DNA of 24,322 bases from Aalborgiella sp031424795 (GTDB taxonomy: Bacteria > Pseudomonadota > Gammaproteobacteria > Burkholderiales > Burkholderiaceae_C): NCBI GenBank assembly GCA_031424795.1, contig JANPIC010000118.1, positions 1 through 24,322 on the forward strand, written 5' to 3'. Position 1 is the stretch's first letter; every line of letters begins with the position of its first letter. Below the pieces are notes generated by a model. The model was not told the DNA's origin. It made no database searches and saw only the letters and a list, made by a program, of their open reading frames with translations. The position numbers and the translations under genes were made by a program. Of this stretch, positions 21,383-24,322 are shown in pieces.

Positions 21383-23923
21383 ATGGATGTATCTAAGAGC
21401 AAAGAAAACCCTAAATTTTCTATAAACGGACTACCCGCGTTGTTACGCGCATGGTGGCGAAAACAGTCGCCTACACGTCAAGATCGTTACGCCAGTATTG
21501 CCCCGCTGGTAACCGTACTGTTGTTTTTGGCCGCCATCATTGCGTCGTTTTCTTATTTAAGACTAGAAGAAATCGACAGAGAGCATGAAACCATCAAACG
21601 CGATGTGGAATACGCGCAGCAACGCTTGCGATTGCGTCTTTTAGAACGGCAAGAACAACTCATGCGTGTAGCGCGTGATGTCTCAAGCAAAGAAATGGAT
21701 GCTGAAGACTTCACAGCGCAAGCCGAAACGCTGATCAACAACTACCCAGAGCTTTATGCCATCACCTGGATCGACAACAAACAACGGGTAAAGGCAGCTT
21801 ATGCATCGTCCAGCGCCTCAAGCCCGCAACTGCGCGGTGTGGGCAGCATTGTCAATTTCAAAGATGCCGAGGGCTCGTTTGCCTTCAATTTAGCCAAAGA
21901 TCTAGCGCAACCCATTTACTCGCGTCCCGTGATTGAGGCCGGTACCCAGCCGATTTTGCAACTGCATATACCCATGACCGAAAAAGGCAAATTCGCAGGC
22001 GTCATCATGGGCGAATACTCGGTGGATGGTGTGTGGCGATATGGCGTTCCAAGTGAAATTACTGCTAAGTATGCGGTATCGCTGATCAATGGAAAAAACA
22101 CGGTGATGGCGGGTCAAGCCATCAAACCTCGCAATGTTGCCACCAAATTACTGCCTTGGGCCGCAGCGCCGAATGAATACCAAATCCCCGTTTCACCCGT
22201 GGGAAATGACTTGGTTTTGCGTGCACAAGCCTACCGTACTTCTTTGGGCTTGGTTGGAAGCGGGCTTTTTTGGTTAACCGCTGCGCTAAGCGCCTTGACG
22301 GTCTGGATGTTGGTTGCCACTTGGCGCCACACCCGCAGACGTATGCGAACCCAGCAAGCCTTGATCAGTGAAACCAACTTTCGCCGCGCGATGGAAAACT
22401 CCATGCTCACAGGTATGCGGGCATTGGACATGCAAGGGAAAATCACCTACGTGAACCCCGCATTTTGTGACATGACGGGTTGGTCAGAAGCAGAGTTGAT
22501 TGGTACAACAGCGCCCTTCCCCTACTGGCCTGCACAAGATTATGAAATTCTAAGCAAGCAGCTTGAGGATGAGCTGGCGGGACGTTCCCCAGTCGGCGGC
22601 TTTCAAATTCGCGTGAAACGTAAAAACGGCAAATTATTTGATGCGCGTATGTATGTGTCGCCATTGATTGACGCCAAAGGTCAGCAAACTGGTTTGATGA
22701 CATCAACCACAGACATCACCGAACCCAACCGCGTGCGTCAACAACTTTTAGAGTCACAAGACCGCTTCATCACCGTCTTAGAAGGTATGGACGCTTCAGT
22801 TTCCGTCGCACCCTTGGGTCGTTCAGATTTGCTGTTTGCCAACAAAATGTACCGTCAGTGGTTTGGCGCTGACACCATTGGTCATTTGCAGCTGATTGCC
22901 CAAGCTGGCGTTGTTGCAGATATTCCCCTAGAGGAAATGGGTGACGATGTGGACAGTTTGGCGGGGCTACCACTAGACCAGCTCAGCACGTCGCAGATTA
23001 AGAACTTTGAAATCTTCATTCCAGAGCTGTCGAAATGGCTGGAAGTGCGCTCACGTTATCTAACATGGGTCGACGGCCGGTTGGCGCAGATGGTGATTGC
23101 GACAGACATCACATCGCGTCGAGATGCCGAGGCGCTGGCTCTTCAGCAAGCTGAGCGTGCGCAAAGTGCCAGCCGACTCATCACCATGGGCGAAATGGCC
23201 TCCAGTGTGGCGCATGAGCTGAATCAGCCGCTGACCGCTATTAACAACTATTGCAATGGCATCGTCTCGCGCATCAAATCTAAGCAAATCACGGAAGAAG
23301 ACATGCTGAATGCACTGGATAAAACAGCCAAACAAGCGCAACGTGCGGGGCAGATTATTCAACGCATTCGCTCCTTCGTGAAGCGCAGTGCGCCGAATCG
23401 AACCGCGTCAAACGTGTTGGCGATGGTGGAAGCTGCCAAAGAACTGGCTGAAATTGAAATGCGGCGCAGAAACGTCCATCTGAGTACCTACGTTGCGGCA
23501 CGTTTGCCAGATTTGCTGGTAGACCCGATTTTGATTGAACAGGTCTTGATCAATTTACTTAAAAATGCAGCTGAATCAGTCGACGCAGCACAGCGCAACT
23601 CTGCCAACCGAAGTGTGGAGTTGCGCGTTACACCCAAGAAGGTTGAAGACCGGCAAGTGATTGAATTTGCAGTCGTTGATACCGGTTTAGGCCTGCAACC
23701 TGAAGTGATGGCGCGATTGTATGAATCCTTTTTCTCTACCAAAGCAGAGGGCATGGGCATGGGCTTGAGTTTATGCCGTTCTATCATCGAGTCGCATTTG
23801 GGGCGAATTGCCGCTGAGAACATCTACAATGGGGCGGATGTCGTAGGCTGTAGGTTTGCGTTTTGGCTGCCTTTGCAGCTGGAGAGTTTGCCGGAAAGCA
23901 GCACTTCGCCGAGCACGGTGTAA
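21383..23923 (+). CDS. Membrane-bound PAS-domain sensor histidine kinase
   Basis: An 846-aa sensor kinase. One membrane helix at about 39-58 and another at about 288-312 frame a 230-residue periplasmic sensor, perhaps CHASE-like. A PAS domain follows at about 332-452, then a weaker PAS-like domain at about 455-580. The phosphoacceptor is His611 in SSVAHELNQPLTAINNY, the HPK4/FixL-DctB style. The ATP-binding domain has its N box near 724 (NLLKNAAESVD), DTGLGL, and GMGMGLSL near the end. The first PAS domain contains no histidine, so it cannot bind haem the way FixL does. The response regulator gene starts 29 bases downstream. As I recall, this kinase/regulator pair next to aceE is common in Burkholderiales; its signal is unknown to me. 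Confidence 0.93.
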   Translation: MDVSKSKENPKFSINGLPALLRAWWRKQSPTRQDRYASIAPLVTVLLFLAAIIASFSYLRLEEIDREHETIKRDVEYAQQRLRLRLLERQEQLMRVARDVSSKEMDAEDFTAQAETLINNYPELYAITWIDNKQRVKAAYASSSASSPQLRGVGSIVNFKDAEGSFAFNLAKDLAQPIYSRPVIEAGTQPILQLHIPMTEKGKFAGVIMGEYSVDGVWRYGVPSEITAKYAVSLINGKNTVMAGQAIKPRNVATKLLPWAAAPNEYQIPVSPVGNDLVLRAQAYRTSLGLVGSGLFWLTAALSALTVWMLVATWRHTRRRMRTQQALISETNFRRAMENSMLTGMRALDMQGKITYVNPAFCDMTGWSEAELIGTTAPFPYWPAQDYEILSKQLEDELAGRSPVGGFQIRVKRKNGKLFDARMYVSPLIDAKGQQTGLMTSTTDITEPNRVRQQLLESQDRFITVLEGMDASVSVAPLGRSDLLFANKMYRQWFGADTIGHLQLIAQAGVVADIPLEEMGDDVDSLAGLPLDQLSTSQIKNFEIFIPELSKWLEVRSRYLTWVDGRLAQMVIATDITSRRDAEALALQQAERAQSASRLITMGEMASSVAHELNQPLTAINNYCNGIVSRIKSKQITEEDMLNALDKTAKQAQRAGQIIQRIRSFVKRSAPNRTASNVLAMVEAAKELAEIEMRRRNVHLSTYVAARLPDLLVDPILIEQVLINLLKNAAESVDAAQRNSANRSVELRVTPKKVEDRQVIEFAVVDTGLGLQPEVMARLYESFFSTKAEGMGMGLSLCRSIIESHLGRIAAENIYNGADVVGCRFAFWLPLQLESLPESSTSPSTV

Positions 23924-23952
23924 CTGAATTTATATTAAGCAGGAGTATTTGC

Positions 23953-24322
23953 ATGAGTTTGATTCCGAAAAAAGGCACTGTGTACGTCGTGGATGATGAC
24001 GAGGCCGTGCGCGACTCCTTGCAATGGTTGTTAGAAGGCAAAGACTACCGCGTGCGCTGTTTTGACTCAGCGGAAACCTTTTTAAGCCGATACGATGCCC
24101 GCGAAGTGGCTTGCCTGATTGTGGACATCCGCATGGGTGGTATGACGGGTTTGGACTTGCAAAACCGACTGATCGAACGCCAATCTCCCCTGCCTATCGT
24201 TTTCATCACTGGCCACGGCGACGTGCCCATGGCGGTGGACACCATGAAAAAAGGTGCGATGGATTTCATCCAAAAGCCTTTCAAAGAGGAAGCCTTGGTC
24301 AGCTTGGTTGAGCGCATGCTGG
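23953..24322 (+). CDS. FixJ-family response regulator, N-terminal part (cut by window end)
   Basis: The first 123 residues of a response regulator; the gene runs past the window. The receiver domain is intact: acidic pocket Asp14-Asp15-Asp16 (YVVDDDEAVRDSLQ), phosphoacceptor Asp58 (IVDIRMGGMTGLDL), the FITGHGDVPMAV switch region and the conserved Lys in DFIQKPFKEEAL. This wording is characteristic of FixJ-type regulators, which carry a LuxR-type DNA-binding domain at the C-terminus; that domain is expected just beyond the window. AGGAG lies 7 bases before the ATG. It is cotranscribed with the kinase and is presumably its partner. Confidence 0.94.
   Translation, partial: MSLIPKKGTVYVVDDDEAVRDSLQWLLEGKDYRVRCFDSAETFLSRYDAREVACLIVDIRMGGMTGLDLQNRLIERQSPLPIVFITGHGDVPMAVDTMKKGAMDFIQKPFKEEALVSLVERML

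Noticed and set aside
22374..22740. FixL-type haem-binding PAS domain in the sensor kinase
   Set aside because: The domain contains no histidine at all, so the proximal haem ligand is missing.

Overview
The window reads as a chromosomal segment of a betaproteobacterium of the order Burkholderiales, most likely family Comamonadaceae. The support is recognition of gene families and layout, not a search: a MobA-type 3-hydroxybenzoate hydroxylase, a Bug/TctC-type solute-binding protein, a pyruvate dehydrogenase operon carrying a betaproteobacterial proteasome homologue (BPH), and a FixL/FixJ-like gene pair divergent from aceE. The genus cannot be decided from the sequence alone.

Layout from left to right. 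(1) 175-1403, minus strand: a two-gene iron-uptake unit (cupredoxin plus FTR1 permease) behind a promoter with a clear 19-bp Fur box. (2) 1540-3602, plus strand: ribosomal protein L31 type B with a strong terminator, then a GT-C-like polytopic membrane protein. (3) 3648-4247, minus strand: an isochorismatase-fold cysteine hydrolase. (4) 4383-9166, plus strand: the conserved trio ATP-grasp / alpha-E / transglutaminase, then an NlpC/P60 peptidase and an unknown Cys/His-rich protein. Two copies of an intergenic repeat lie in this stretch, and a third partial copy ends the cysteine hydrolase gene. (5) 9209-10009, minus strand: an SGNH-type lipoprotein. (6) 10087-14191: a 3-hydroxybenzoate module, with mobA and a Bug-type binding protein on the minus strand and a divergent LysR regulator. 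(7) 14219-21149, minus strand: aceE, aceF, BPH and lpdA in one tight operon. (8) 21324-24322, plus strand: a PAS sensor histidine kinase and a FixJ-type response regulator cut by the window end.

How the genes fit together. Regions 6 and 7 are ordinary aromatic catabolism and central carbon metabolism. The exception is a proteasome-like threonine peptidase translationally fused by an ATGA overlap into the pyruvate dehydrogenase operon. Region 4 is a predicted peptide-forming or peptide-modifying system of unknown product. In other bacteria that trio often sits with a different proteasome-like peptidase, Anbu. Here Anbu is absent from the cluster and BPH lies about 7 kb away. The two-component pair divergent from aceE is a plausible regulator of the PDH operon, but that is inferred only from position.

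There is no gene-free stretch over 300 bases. The largest gaps are 1-174 (no supported gene), 1342-1539 (Fur-controlled promoter and rpmE2 leader) and 21150-21382 (divergent aceE / kinase promoters). No tRNA, rRNA, CRISPR array, insertion sequence or integrase was seen.
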